64,000 bases of DNA from Pohlia nutans (lineage: Eukaryota > Streptophyta > Bryopsida > Bryales > Mniaceae), in contig CM040085.1 of assembly GCA_022496805.1 (NCBI GenBank), positions 51,200,234 to 51,264,233 on the forward strand, given 5' to 3'. The notes beneath the pieces were generated by a model. The model was not told where the DNA came from and searched no databases. It worked only from the letters and a program-made list of their open reading frames with translations. This document shows, piece after piece, positions 34,710 to 46,926 of the stretch; the first letter of the stretch is position 1; each line of letters opens with the position of its first letter. A program made the position numbers and the translations under genes.

Positions 34710-36199
34710 TGGTGCTACCATCATAAAAGTAAAAAAAATGATTGGTTTTGAGAAGTTGTAAATCATTTAAAAAAATCAAATGAGAATGAAAAGCAATGGA
34801 AGTGAAACCATAACTCCTACTGAAATTGTATTTTATCTTGTTTAATGCAAAGAGTCCCTTTGTCCAAAATGAAAGAGAAAAGGATGTGGAACCATGTTTT
34901 CAAGTAAAATATGGATTTGTTTGAAGATTGTTTCTTTAGAAGTGCATCCATGATGGTCATCTCTTTCATATCTTGTGGCCACCATATCAACTTGAAAACA
35001 ACACAATTATGTCAATACCATATTGTAACCACTACAATTCATATCACTATATCTTGACCACTATATCACACAAGTACTAGTAAATTAAAGTCACGTCACA
35101 TTCCTGCTAAAAGATTGTGATCCAAAATGTCATTCCTTCAAGAATGATGGTATTACGCCAATGCATGACGAAAATATGGGCTAAGTGACAGGACCAATAG
35201 ATGGCCATACCGAGGCCTTGTACATGGTCATGGACATCTTGTGACTAGATACTGTACGCTCCTGGCATGTTTGCCAGGGTTAAGGCAAATTGGAATAATT
35301 TTAGCCCTAAGTCCTTACGTTAGGTCAAACTAGGGTTCTTTAGATTTTAGCATGTGATACTGTGATCCCATGGATGAGTACTTTTTACGCTCCATTTTTT
35401 TTAGCTTAGCCTGAGAGCCCAACCACACTAAGCCTCATCATCTCTCAACAATGGAGTTGTTTCTTCACCATTTGTATTTTTGAGATTGTAGATTTTTGGC
35501 ACCATAATTCATTGACGTTGAATTTTGTGTTTTTCTATGACTGGAATTTCATAACAGTAATTTTTTTTCCATTTCATTTTCATATGATGTTTTGAGATTT
35601 TGCTAACGTATGAATGTAAAAATATTATTACTTTTACTCTTTCCAAAAAAAAAATTCAAAAACTTAGGCAATACTCCTGTGTGCCATAATAAGCTTCCTC
35701 AACCCTAAAAATAGAAGAATTAACAAGTCCAATGGTGTGAACCCTGAGCCAGTAGGGGTAGTAGTTTGAGAAATTAGGATGTTTATTATGGGATAAATAG
35801 TTTGAGCAATCAAGAAGCTTATTATGGTACAGAGGGGGTATTGCTCATTACTGTCAAACATTTCGGTTCAAATTTTTGAAAAATTTCAACTTATCAATTT
35901 TCAATTAATTTCCGATGAATCTAAGGGGAGCGTAGGATATACGATATTATGATGAAATCATAAAGAAAAAAAGCTCAGTTTGCACTGCTGTAGTAAAGTT
36001 ACTCTACCCAAACAAATGGTGAAGAGGATGCGCTGCAGCAGGTTTTTCTTCAGGCTTTTCTTCACTCTCAACACTGCTTTCATCAAAAGTCTACAAGCAA
36101 CGTACACACCAATTAAGCATTTAAAAAATAAAATTATAAAACTGCACAATAAAGCGGTTGCCGTTTTTATTTACATTGTAAATTTCAAAAACTACATGG
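34710..36199. other. AT-rich intergenic stretch
   Basis: No exon, RNA gene or bounded element recognised. Confidence 0.35.
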
Positions 36200-36202
36200 T
36201 AA

Positions 36203-37298
36203 TCCCTAACTACCTAACCAGCCGTTTATTTTGACTAATGTACAAAATTGAATTTGTTTTCTCATCCGTCATGCACTTCTTGCAAGTAAAATAAATACTA
36301 CAAAATTCAATGGCAAGATAGCTTCATGCATATATGATCCGATTAGAAAGAGGATGATTTGTGAAAATTTTATACTTCATTTCATGCCATTGTGTTCCAC
36401 CAAAAATTTATAAGATCTTAGTTCAAAACGAATCAAAAGTGCTCTTCAACTCATAAAATAAGCAACCAAAAATTGTTAAAAAGTCACTACAATTAGAGTA
36501 TTACATTTCAACCCATCATAGCAAATATCATTTACAAACTGTCAATATCTTGTTCGTAATCGAATTACAAAAGAATTTTGAATTTTGAGTTTCAAATTTT
36601 TTACAAAAGTATTGGTGATTGCAATCATAAATCTAACTTAACCCTTTAACGCGCATGCGTCCATATAATGGACGACGAACATATTGTATCATGTATATTT
36701 TTTCATCCATCCAAATTTCTTTTGGTTCTTGTGCTAGTTGACTATCATTTGTACAGCATAGATCTCCAAAATAAGATATTATGATTTTTTGAAAAACAAC
36801 ACAATTGGTTTATGTCAAGTTTCATTCTTAGTTCAAAAAGTGAGACCTTAAACATGATTTTCCAAAATAAGTAGAATCAAATAATGGAAACCATACCATC
36901 TCATAGTGCATGTTATTCCAATTTCATTAAAATATTTTTTAATTTTTTTGTGTTAATTTTGGATTTTTAATTGAATTTCAAGAGAAAACCTTGCAAAATT
37001 AATTAAGAATTATTAATAAAAAATATGATGAATCCAACTGTACAAATGTGATCTTCACATTGACATTTACAACTTTGCTTTGTACATCAACTCCATTTTT
37101 GTTTTTCATCAAACATTTTATAATGAATCTTTGAAAATAGTGTTAAATTGGGACGTTAAAGGGTTAATGGATAGAATCTAAAATTTGTAATGTACAACTT
37201 TTATTCATGGATCAAGTTCAAAATATCCCTCTTAGTTGCATTTTATAATGCATCTTTGCAATTCTCCAAATCTGGAGAGGGCTGTAGGGATTTAGGGG
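36203..37298. mobile_element. TTAA-type MITE, family B, interrupted copy
   Basis: The left part matches 39346 onwards and the right part ends GGGATTTAGGGG. Both flanking tetranucleotides have decayed by one base (GTAA and TTAT). It is split at 36638-37167 by a family C element. Joining the halves gives ATCTAACTTAATGGATAGAA, matching ATCTAACCATATGGATAGAA in the uninterrupted 39.7-kb copy. Confidence 0.7.
36642..37163. mobile_element. TTAA-flanked MITE, family C, nested copy
   Basis: TTAA|CCCTTTAACGCGCATGCGTC on the left and GGGACGTTAAAGGG|TTAA on the right. 522 bp, no ORF. The TIR itself contains a TTAA four bases from its end, which explains why other copies of this family carry insertions there. 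A palindrome CGTCCATATAATGGACG lies just inside the left end. Confidence 0.8.
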
Positions 37299-37429
37299 TT
37301 ATGAGTATTCGCAATCGTCAATCTCATAAATTTCATAGCCCAAATTTATGTTGATTTTTGCACATTGCATGCACACTTTTAATAGAAGCAATGTACTCAC
37401 AATTCCTGTAATTCTTGCAAACTGCTTGT

Positions 37430-37800
37430 TTCAAGGGCTTGCATGAAAACGTAACTGGGAATTGAGTGAGCAAATCGTAGTCTTCTTTCGTTTTCTGCTC
37501 ATCCATTTGTACCGTATACAATAATCTGGTCCCAGAGCCACCAATCAGGGTGCACGCAGGCAGGCAACACATGCAATGTCCTTCGCTGATTCCAGTGATA
37601 TAAGATCCGGTCCTATCTGAATTATATTTTTCACAATATGATTGATTGAATTTGTCATCTTAAAACTATGAATCCTTGATCCTTAATGGGTTAACTTGGA
37701 ATCGAGTAAGCAAATCCAAGTCTGCTTTTGTTTTCTGCTCATGCATTTGTATACAATAATCTGATCCATCGGAGGGTCCAAGGCAATGCTCGGGAAATCC
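37430..37800. repeat. Diverged duplicate segments near DUF538 gene
   Basis: Segments 37435-37545 and 37686-37790 share GCTTGCATGAAAAC-like and TTTTCTGCTCATxCATTTGTA sequence. On the minus strand both translate to a common QMxEQKTKxDxDLLTxF pattern in short open frames (ending 37333 and 37666). This could be a decayed duplicated exon. The family is not recognised. A CAGG microsatellite (GCAGGCAGGCAGGCAGG) lies at about 37966-37988. Confidence 0.35.
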
Positions 37801-38040
37801 TGTAAAATGATCTGGTTGATTTTCTAAAATGGCCGGTTGATTTAGTTGAAATAGTTGCAATAGTTGCAATAACCAAGATAGATCCAAGAGGAATTGGTTG
37901 ATTTTTCTAGAGACAGGATCCTGGCTGCTTTTGCTTGACTATTTCCCGAGAGCTGGTCCGAGGGTGCAGGCAGGCAGGCAGGCAGGCATGGTGGAGAACA
38001 CAATCAGTGGGAAGCCGCATAAGAAGAATTAGGGTTAGGG

Positions 38041-38541
38041 TTATTGCGCAGCTGGTGTTGCAAAGACATCAACAGGAAACGATTCCTTGACATGTGTGGA
38101 GGCTTTGGCAGACTTCTTGGCTTTGCGAGCAATGTGGAAATGGATGTTACCGGAGGGAGGGTCATCCAGCCATACCTCGGTGGCGGACGCCGACAGGAAC
38201 AAGTCCTTCTGGTGGACAGGCTTCATTTTCCACCCCTTCAAGCGCGTCATCTTGCCCTGCTGGATCCGGCCCGACACGTCTGCCATGTACACCACCACCT
38301 CCTTGGCCCGGGGGAACGTGTGCTCGTGCCGCCCCCCAGGGTGCTTGATCCAGAACAACCCCGTCTTCTCCACGAACCCGAACTCGTCCAGACTCGGCAG
38401 CGGAAACATACCCGCCGGAAACCCGAACTTCTGCAACACCGCCACGAACTTGCTCAACGCCTCTGCGCCTCGCACAATTTCCGCCCCCTCCCGTTCGTCC
38501 GCACCACTACTACTACTACCATGCTCTTTTGGAGCCATCAC
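38041..38541 (-). CDS. DUF538 family protein, single exon, 166 aa
   Basis: A complete open frame with ATG at 38541 (a second ATG follows at 38538) and a TAA stop. After a Ser/Glu-rich head (residues 1-25) the DUF538 domain fills residues 30-155. Conserved blocks are KFGFPAGMFPLPSLDEFGF, VEKTGLFWIKH, VVYMADVSGRIQQGKMTRLK, EVWLDDPPSGNIHF and FPVDVF. Members have a lipocalin-like beta-barrel predicted fold, are plant-specific, and are linked to growth and stress responses, but biochemical function is not settled. There is no obvious signal peptide, whereas some relatives are secreted. The length is normal for the family. The coding strand is GC-rich, as in the other intact genes here. Two copies of CCATCCTCTTCGTCACCT lie at 38551-38603, just upstream of the start. 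It reads as a functional gene, with neighbours that are only repeats. Confidence 0.85.
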   Translation of the reverse strand: MMAPKEHGSSSSGADEREGAEIVRGAEALSKFVAVLQKFGFPAGMFPLPSLDEFGFVEKTGLFWIKHPGGRHEHTFPRAKEVVVYMADVSGRIQQGKMTRLKGWKMKPVHQKDLFLSASATEVWLDDPPSGNIHFHIARKAKKSAKASTHVKESFPVDVFATPAAQ

Positions 38542-39345
38542 TCCATCCTCTTCGTCACCTGCAATTATAGAACCTCCATCCTCTTCGTCACCTCCAAGAG
38601 AAGAATCATTTTGTCAAACATGTAGTACATTGTGCTTGACAGTTGATGAATAGTTGTAACAATAAAACCAATAACTACAAAATTCCCAGAGCATTAGCTG
38701 GAAACGGCATCCCAAACAGACCAGGTAGGGTCGCAATGTCCAACCCCAACCCTAATCCCAGCGTTGTAAAAACTCGAGTGAACACAAGAAGAGAATCCAG
38801 GCTGTAAATTGCAACGTGTGGAGAGTTCTTAGGTCAAGCATTAGTGTGACTATTCCCAACCCGTTGCAAAGCAGATTGAATCTATACGGTGCCCCCATTT
38901 CAAGCTGTTCGAAGAAGATCGGTGACATAGCTCTTCCGAAAGAAAACAAAGAAACAAAAACACTCGAGGTGAAGGTAATCCGCATTGATCTGGAGATTAT
39001 TATGTCCACATTGATGCAGTACTCCCAGAGAAGACCCCGAGGTGGCAGGCAGACACAGTGAAGAAGGAGCTGGGCGGGACTCAGGGGTTTCACAAGAAGA
39101 ACAGAGACAGTCCTCTGAACCTAACGGCTTTCAGCATTTCCACCGGGTGTTCTGTATCCCTAAAAAGATAAGTCAAATACAGATGAGACCTCGTTTGTTT
39201 TGAGCGTTGGGATAAAGAATTGGGGCAAACTTTTACAAATGTCTTTACTCCTTTCGTCCCACAAAAAGACCATGATATCAACTGAAATTTTGTTCCAAAA
39301 TAAAACCATGATTTCCAATTGTACTCATTCACCGCTGGCAATTAA

Positions 39346-39913
39346 CCCCTAACTGCCCGAGCGTTCATTTTTTGGACGATGTACAGATTTCATTTACAAT
39401 TTCTCATCCGTCATGCACTTTTTGCAGTGTGGAATTTTTACTGTAGATTCTACGGGAAGTTAGCTTCATGCATATGTGATCTGATTAGAAAGGGGATGAT
39501 TTGTGAAATTTTTATGCCTCATTTCATGTTGTAGTGATTCACCCAAAAATTTGAAGATTTCAGTGTAAAAGTGCTCTAAAAAAAGTCAACTCATAAAATT
39601 AAGCAACCAAAAAATCTCCAAAAATCACTACACTTAAAGTATTATATTTCAACCAATCACGAAAAATTCATCTGTAGATTGTCAATATCTTATTCGTAAT
39701 TGAATTACAAAATAATTTTGAATTTCACGTTTCAAATTTTATACAAAATTATTGGTAATAGAAATCATATATCTAACCATATGGATAGAATCTAAAATTC
39801 ATAATGTACAACTTTTATTCATATATCAAGTTCAAAATATCCCTCTAGGTTGCATTTTTTAATGCATCTTTGCAAAACTGCCAAATTTGGAGAGGGCTCT
39901 AGGCATTTAGGGG
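39346..39913. mobile_element. TTAA-flanked MITE, family B copy 2
   Basis: TTAA|CCCCTAACTGCCCGAGCG (39342-39345 plus end) and AGGCATTTAGGGG|TTAA (39914-39917). 568 bp, an inverted co-linear match to 6414-6982. A second family B left end, without a right end, starts at about 40139 (TTAA|CCCTAACTGCCCAACC). Confidence 0.78.
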
Positions 39914-39917
39914 TTAA

Positions 39918-40701
39918 GCTTCACGCGTGCTTGATAATTGCTTTAGGGTATTGCATAAAATCTGGCATTTTGGCACAATCCTTAATCCATGGATTTTGAT
40001 CATGGTGATCTTGGATTATTTGTCATGGATTTTTTGTGTATACACTTTCTCGCAATCAAAATACTCCCTCTGTACTCACTTAATCCGTGGATTTGCATCA
40101 TAGTCAAGGTACTCCCTCTATAATCATGGGATTAAGCTTAACCCTAACTGCCCAACCACTCGTTTTTAGCCTAATGTACAGATTTGGGTTTGGTTTTTTC
40201 ATCCATACTTCATTCTTTGCAGCACCATTTTTTTACCAATGAAATTGAAGAAGATAGCTTTGATTTGGAGGTGGTTGTTTAGCAAAATTCTTAATTGTGT
40301 TACTTTGAGATTTTTTTAAGTGCGTGTTGGTATCACTTTGCTCAAAAAAATGGGGAGGCCGGACCTCTGTTTGGGCAACTTTTAGTTGAAAATCAACATG
40401 TTGGACCGTGTGATGACAACATTTCATGAAGGAACATTTCATCCCTGCCCCTCATTCTTTCAGTTACCCAATAACCGCATTGAAAGCCCTTCGTCAGGTT
40501 TCAGCTGTCACTGCCCTCATAAATTGCAGCGCTGCTTTCAACAAACAACATCCAGATGGCATGATCTCAACATCACATTACGAATAAAAGCTTTCATATC
40601 ATGAATTTGGAGGTAACGGCCGAGTTCTAGAATCAAGAATCAAGCGGTTGTGAGGACTGGTGAGTGGAAAATTTCAAATTTCATAATCTCAATCGTGGGG
40701 G
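39918..40701. other. Decayed MITE fragments
   Basis: TACTCCCTCTGTACTCAC near 40063 and TACTCCCTCTATAATC near 40112 are Stowaway-like termini in the same orientation, so no single element is bounded. A partial family B left end follows at about 40139-40240. Confidence 0.4.
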
Positions 40702-41410
40702 TGTTAGCTGGGTTTTTTCATGGAAGTCATTGATAACAATAAGTGAGCCACAACAAGACCTAAAAGGAGAGCCGAGCAGGATTATCGAGGGAGAATGTGG
40801 AGACTACTAACCATAACCGGACTTAGAAGACCAAGAAGGCTCATCTACAGGGACATTCAAGTCAGTCAATGTTGCCCTTGGAAAGTTAACAACTTGGAGT
40901 TCAGCTCAGACATCATGAGTTGAGGACCTTGGTTGGGGGTAGCCAGACGTCAATGTATTTTTATACATAGAGAGACCTATTTTGAATATGAGACTAGACT
41001 TCACAGACAGACTTGAGAGTAAGATACTTTGGGACAAACTAGAATAACATAAGGTGAGTACAAGACAACTATGACAATCACGGAGATCAGGTGCACACAA
41101 TTTACATTCTAGAGAGAGAGATGACTTAAAACACTGGTGTCCATGGCGAAGTAATCACAGGGTCATTAAGGACAGTTCTTGGCTTGGCAAGAGAGAGAAA
41201 GGTTTCTTGGAATAACATAAAGAGTAAGACGAGATTCATATGATAAGAGAAATAAACAATATTAAGGGACAGTGAGGGAGCAAGTGAGAGAATAAACAAT
41301 CATTCATTCTTTGGTCCTGAGGGAAATAAAAATTACATGTACACCACTCTGAGCATCAGTGGTGACACAATATCCAAGCTAGACTACGACCCACATCAGG
41401 AATTTTGGAC
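40702..41410 (-). repeat. Dispersed repeat, possible solo LTR, copy 1
   Basis: An inverted match to 56283-56971. Shared landmarks read in the other orientation are GTCGTAGTCTAGCTTGGATA, GACCAAAGAATGAATGATTG and TCCCAAAGTATCTCACTCTC. One boundary is TGTTAGCTGGGTTTTT here and CCTAGCTAACA in the other copy, a TG...CA-type end as in retrotransposon LTRs. The other boundary and a target duplication are not fixed, and no gag/pol is nearby. Confidence 0.4.
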
Positions 41411-42480
41411 CCCACTGACTTTTAACGATTTCCTTGCACTTATCGTTAAACACTGATTCCACACGTCATACATGGATTTAGAAGTGTCATTATGATACGG
41501 AAGTGACATGCAATACCAAGATGTGAATGAAGTGTCTTTACAATGTTTAAGAAAAAAATGTTGTTTTCGCACAAAAGTCGTGCTTAACGGAATTTGTGCG
41601 TTAATCGTGTATCTACATTACATGGCTAATAAGACACGGATAACATGTGATTGCCTAGAATGCAGATCTGGTATCGTATACGTATCATATCAAGGCCTTT
41701 TATTGTATCCGTGCGATTTCAACATCTTTTACAATGCAAATTATTGTTGTACGATATTCGTGTGGTCATCGTACGACATCTGTGTGGATGTGTATGAAAT
41801 CCATTGCCATTCGGTGGCATCAATCAAAACAAAATTTGCTGAGAATTATTTAAAGTTTTTAATTTGAGAATGAGTGACTTAAATTTCTCCACGTCACTCG
41901 CGTTCAAGGGTGTTTTCGCACTAGGGTGTCATACTTCTCAACAAAAAAAGTTTCTAATGTTCTAAAACTATTGATTTATTGACGAAATATAATAAACAGG
42001 GAAGATACCAAAAATATTTTAATATTTTTTTTGGAATCTTTTGGAATATTTTCAAAATAGTTTATATTATTTTGGAATATTTTTGAATATCCCTAGAATC
42101 TTCTTTAAAATATCTTTACGGTCTAATTTCCCGAAATATTTTTAGATCTTTATTTATAGAATTTAGAAGCAATTAACATTAAAAATTCAATAAAATTACA
42201 TTTTATATTTTTAAAATTCAAAATTTGGTATTATTGGTTATAATTGTACTTTTCATCATAGGAGCAAAAAAAAAAAAAGATGTACAGAAAGAACAACATT
42301 ACTTTTCCAAAATAGTAAAATTTGTAACACGAGACAATGTAGAGGTGTTGTTTTTTTAAAAGTTCCGCTAGGTGGAGTTTAACTTGGATTGGCATGATCC
42401 AAATTGGGTTCAAAAGCATACTTGAAATTGGAAAAGAAATGTTTTTAACATTGCTAAAAATATGCAAATTGAAAAAAAAA
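41411..42480. other. Stretch with one unrecognised ORF and repeats
   Basis: A 119-codon Cys/Tyr-rich ORF at 41508-41867 has no recognisable domain and I do not support it as a gene. 41905-42130 is related to the interior of the MITE at 14732-15617. Confidence 0.3.
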
Positions 42481-42484
42481 ACTT

Positions 42485-42950
42485 TCAAACATCATGATTT
42501 CATCAAAAAAAATTCAATTTTTTTGAAGATTTTTTTTAGATATAGAAGAAAAGCCTGCATAATGTAGTGCCAAAATTTTTTTGGAAAAAAAGATTTTTTT
42601 ACATCACTAAAAACATCACAAGTCTGCTGAAAAAAAAAAAAAAAAAAACAGCTCACAGCCTTCAAGGTTTTGGCAAAAACAAACAAATTCAAAAAAATTG
42701 AAATTTTTTCTAGATATAGAAAAATGCCTGCATGATCTAGTGCAGATTTTTTTTGGAAAAAAAGTTTTTTTTACATTGCTAAAAACATCCAAAGTCTGCT
42801 GGAAAAAAAAACAGCTCACAGCCATCACGATTTTGGCAAAAAAGAAAAAAAATCATAATATTCTTAAAAAAATTCTAGATATAGAAAAAAGCCTGCTTAA
42901 TGTAGTGCAAAAATAAAGTGAAAAAAGAATTAAATATACATGGCAAAAAA
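42485..42950. repeat. Tandem repeat, about three units of 150-185 bp
   Basis: Units share AAAAACAGCTCACAGCC, then TTTTGGCAAAAA, a TCTAGATATAGAAAAA motif, GCCTGCATxATxTAGTGC and CATxxCAAGTCTGCTG. Copies diverge mainly in poly-A/T length. No coding capacity. Confidence 0.75.
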
Positions 42951-43011
42951 TCGCCAGTGGTTACATTCATTTATAATTATTAAAAAAATTCATTGACTTG
43001 CATCAGGACTT

Positions 43012-43140
43012 CTAGGTGGTGTGGTGGTTTGGAGCACGGTTTGGAGTTAGGAGGTCTCGTGTTCGATTCCGGCTACCGGCGATGGAGCCCAGGTAAACCA
43101 TGGTGGACCCCACCGTGGTTCGGATAGGGCAGAAATAAAT
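43012..43140 (+). mobile_element. tRNA-derived SINE
   Basis: An internal RNA polymerase III promoter is clear. The A-box region is TGGTGTGGTGGTTTGGAGCA and the B box is GTGTTCGATTCC (about 43060-43070), at tRNA-like spacing. A unique tail with a GGTGGACC/CACCGTGG palindrome follows. The A/B arrangement and downstream body are typical of plant SINEs. The 3' A/T tail blends into AT-rich DNA, so the end is approximate. Confidence 0.65.
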
Positions 43141-43935
43141 TGGGGCAGATTTCATTTACTTCATTATGGAAATTTTTTTTTAAAATAAAATTATTTTGAC
43201 CAAATTTAGATATAGAAAGAAAAAAAATTCTAGATATAGAAAAAATGATGTCGCACGGAAAATACACTAGATCAGTAAAGCTTTAAAGACGATTAAGACA
43301 CGACATTTGACAACTATATAGAGTGAAGAATCCTCACGTTTTCAATAGATCTATCAATCATGTTGAATAAGTATTATATCCACTTATACGAGCATGATGT
43401 TATATTAGTGCAGTTGTAATGAATGACGCAAGGATGCGAAATCAATGCGAAAAATGTACGCACCCATGAAATATCGGAATTCGCACTGAAATTGTTCAAA
43501 ATCAGTGGGATCCAAAATTCCTGATGCAGTTCGGATGAATGAGCGAGTGAGTCTGTTTCTATCTCCCTGCCTTTCTTATACTACTCTACCCTAAATATGC
43601 GTTGTCCTTGGTTGCCGTGGCTCCCTAATGTTACCTTATCCAACTATGGCGTGAGGTAACAGGGGGCGATGATTAAAAAGGGTATAACTACTTATGAATT
43701 GTCGTAGTTTTGTATAGTTTGTGGCAATCGGACGGAGTTGCATGGACATTCATTGATTGGTGTTGATCGGAGTTTAGCTGCGGAGTGCATTAGCGGAGGG
43801 TCGCGGGATAGCTCTCAGCGGTATCATTGTGCCAATACAGTGTGGTCAATTCACGCTCAAGGTAGCGTGAGTGTTAGTCAATAGCTAGGTTTGGCACTGG
43901 GCACAATGTGACTGAGATGATCCAGTTTGCGGACA

Positions 43936-44235
43936 ATGGCGCCACTAATTAGTGAGAGCTTGCGTATTGCCAGAGAAAAGCTGATCACGGACTGGGCATC
44001 GGTTGAAGAGTACTCATCGTCGCAAACGTCTCGACTTCTTCGTGTGCTCGATCACGAACTCCTCTTTTTGCAGCGAGTTAGAAACGGGCTCATGAAACAG
44101 AATTCACCATCCGGTCTACGTTTCTTGTGGCGTCACCATGTTGCCCATGCACTCGGGTGGAAGAAGCGTCAAGCAGAGGGTAATACTAGAGGATTCTCCG
44201 TTGCCATCAACTCTTTCCTTAGAGATTCATGGTAG
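43936..44235 (+). CDS. Hypothetical 99-aa protein
   Basis: Starts MAPLISESLRIAREKLITDW and is rich in Arg, Leu and Ser, with several helix-like stretches (SRLLRVLDHELLFLQRVRNG). I do not recognise a family. The surrounding 43560-44850 region has higher GC than its flanks, which fits a gene. It could be an exon of a larger spliced gene including the two ORFs that follow. Regulatory signals could not be identified. Confidence 0.3.
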   Translation: MAPLISESLRIAREKLITDWASVEEYSSSQTSRLLRVLDHELLFLQRVRNGLMKQNSPSGLRFLWRHHVAHALGWKKRQAEGNTRGFSVAINSFLRDSW

Positions 44236-44317
44236 CCTAAATCCGAGTCCCAATTTGCAAAAACGAACAAAAGTCTAAGAAAAAGCGATCGGGAAGATCC
44301 AAGCAGCAGCGAGCAAA

Positions 44318-44665
44318 ATGCCAAGCAGCAGCGCAAGAGCGGCTACCCTTGACAAAAATCCCAAAATTTGGAGTCAAGAAACAACAGATGCAGGTGAAGA
44401 CATAGAGGAGTGGGAACTTGGGCAAGAAGATTCGCTTGATGGAGAATTGAGCAACAACGAGGATGACATTGAGAATCTAATGCGACTAGGAGTGAGAGAA
44501 GAGGGCTGTGAAGAATCAGAAGACTCCAGTACTAGTTCAATGGAGTCGACATGCGACAATGATGAGTTTAGTGGAGAACTGGAAGAAGGCAAGGCAACAG
44601 AGCAAGGAGAAAGCTCAACAATGGGAGCGGGCAAAATGAAACAGTTTGATCAGCTTCCAAGGTGA
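44318..44665 (+). CDS. Hypothetical acidic 115-aa protein or exon
   Basis: A strongly acidic Glu/Asp/Ser-rich sequence with runs such as EDIEEWELGQEDSLDGELSN and a stop at QFDQLPR. Composition suggests a disordered acidic segment. No domain is recognised. It follows the 43936-44235 ORF by about 80 bp and overlaps a short 61-codon ORF (44662-44847) by a few bases. These may be parts of one decayed or spliced gene. Confidence 0.28.
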   Translation: MPSSSARAATLDKNPKIWSQETTDAGEDIEEWELGQEDSLDGELSNNEDDIENLMRLGVREEGCEESEDSSTSSMESTCDNDEFSGELEEGKATEQGESSTMGAGKMKQFDQLPR

Positions 44666-44849
44666 TGTCGAGTTGGAGAAGGTGTGGGTGGTACTACGAA
44701 AATATTGACAACCCATTATCCATCAAGAGAGCCTATCATTTGATGCTGCTCTACTGGATTGTCCAGCAGCCCGAAGAACGCGTGGTCTTGGGCAGCATGC
44801 GGGGCGGGCAGATAAGAATCTTTTGGCTTGATTATGTGTCAATTTAGGC

Positions 44850-46900
44850 TTCATTCTAATATGTTTTGGGCTCCCCAAGATGGCTAGGCTTGGCTAATTT
44901 CATTTGGGGCATGGGCCAGAGCGGATCTCAAGGAAAGTTCATGCCTTTTTGGCAATGACTAGCTATTAAATCAAATGCACATTTGGGAGTACTTCGAGTT
45001 ATTTTTTGGAATTGCTTTTGATAGATCAACATGCACTTTGGATTGTAGCAAGGTAAGGAAAACAAGGCTAGAAGATTCCACGTATCTTTGTTAATATATG
45101 GATTCTTCTATTGCAAGGCACTGTCATCAATCTAATCAATTTATAATTTGGTGGGAGATATCCTTGGCAAGGTCAATTTTGGTTGAATTTCAATGTTCTT
45201 TTAGCGAGGGTCAATCATCTTTTGTTTGGGCAATGTTCTTTTGACAAGGGTCAATGATAATTGGCCAAGGTCAATGTTTTGGTTGCCACTGGGGGTATTA
45301 TTTTGGAAATGGGCAAATTTGTAATAGTGTAATGTTAGGACATACTGCAAGTTGCAAGGCTCACAACAATAGTGCTTGGTCGGCATTCAATGCGTGAGTC
45401 TCTGAGCTAATAGCAGAAAGGCTAGCTTGCCATTTCTCTAAAAATTTGTAATCCATTGGATGCTTTGTTTTGTGCTTTTTGCTTGTCAGTTATATTGATT
45501 TTTCATGTATTAATTGTGTCTTGTTGGATATTTTGCAGGCAAAGTCACAAGATATTGTTGGGAGCCCAAGACCAGATAATAATTACATTTGGAACAAGTT
45601 GTTTTGCTTTTAAATTGCTTCTTCTGCTCTTCACACATCATCTTCCTAGTTTTGCAATGGTTGTAATTATATCCAACCTCAAGAATTGATGTTGATTATT
45701 TGGACCGTTTTTGCATCACATTTTTGGAGAACACTACATGAGTCAAAACAAAAGGATTATTTTAGTAATAAATGGCACACAGATTCTTACTCAGCTTTGA
45801 TTGCATTCCACAGGCCTTTCAGCGGAAGGTTATTGATCTTCATGATAAGTATCTACAATATGTCAGCAACTGTTTTGTTAACCACTCCCTTTTTCACAAG
45901 GTAAACAACCTTTTTACCGCTTTTGACCTTGATTGCATGTTTTGATACTGAACGAATAGAATTTGAAGATATGCTCTTTTTATGATAGGAGGATTTCTAT
46001 ACTCCTAGATTTGATGCTCTTGGCTTGTAGGAAAAGTGGTTAATGCAGTGTTTGGTGTTGCATGCAGGCATTGAAGGAAGCCTTTGAAGTTTTTTTTTGC
46101 AATAAGGGTGTTTTGTGATTAGACTGGGAACCTGTTGTTCGATTTTTTTTGGCCCTATAATAACAGGCGGTATGTATTGGTTGGGGTTGGTTAGATTCTG
46201 TTCATTCTTTACTTGTGTGGCATTTGTAATATTATAGTAGCTAAGTCGCAAGTAGGGCGTGGTTCATGTTTGTAAACATGGTAGCGTGTGTGCACAGCCG
46301 CGAGAGCCGCTAGCATGGTTGCAGATGGTTTTCATGTGAAATCGGTCATTTTTGCTCAACTACTTCTTTTATACTCTCCTACCCGTCTGTCTGCATGAAT
46401 CTTCAATTGCCTATGTGTGTAACAACTCTTGCTGGTTGAACTGTTTCTTCATTATGTCAGGAGTGCTTGACTACTATTTTCGTTCGGTACATTTGAACGT
46501 GGGCCAGATTCCACGTGGACAGTGGCATTTCTCACCTCTCCAAAGCACTTGAGTTGCAAGGTGCTAATGTGAGGGGTTGAGATTGGCATTTTCTGAATTT
46601 AAGTCATAAACCAAAGAAGATGCTACAAAAATCTCAGAATTTTTGAGCCTATATACCACCCAAAATCCTAAGTGAACTCAAAAAAACAACCACTGCCCGA
46701 GAAATTGAAGGGCCAGATCTGGTCATTCAAACCTTATAATATCACAAATGGGCTACTCAAATTGCAATTTTCTTTCACCACTAGCATTTCACACTACCCA
46801 ACCTCTAGATCTTACGGTTGGAATCTAGTTTGCAATTTCACCATATTCTCTAATTAGGCTTGAAGAAAAGAGCCAAAATGACACATATCGTAGTTCTGGG
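44850..46900. other. Long stretch without a supported gene
   Basis: Several possible splice-like signals occur (for example ATTTTGCAG before 45540), which may mean introns of a transcript from the 44-kb ORFs. No coding exon with a recognisable motif was found. Confidence 0.3.
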
Positions 46901-46926
46901 AGGGGTGAGGACGTTTAGGAGTTAAT

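Noticed and set aside
38044..38653. Long plus-strand ORFs of 193 and 188 codons
   Set aside because: They are antisense shadows of the GC-rich DUF538 gene, whose minus-strand product has clear family motifs.
41508..41867. 119-aa Cys/Tyr-rich ORF
   Set aside because: No recognisable motif, no upstream signals, and it adjoins repetitive DNA. It could be real but cannot be supported from sequence alone.
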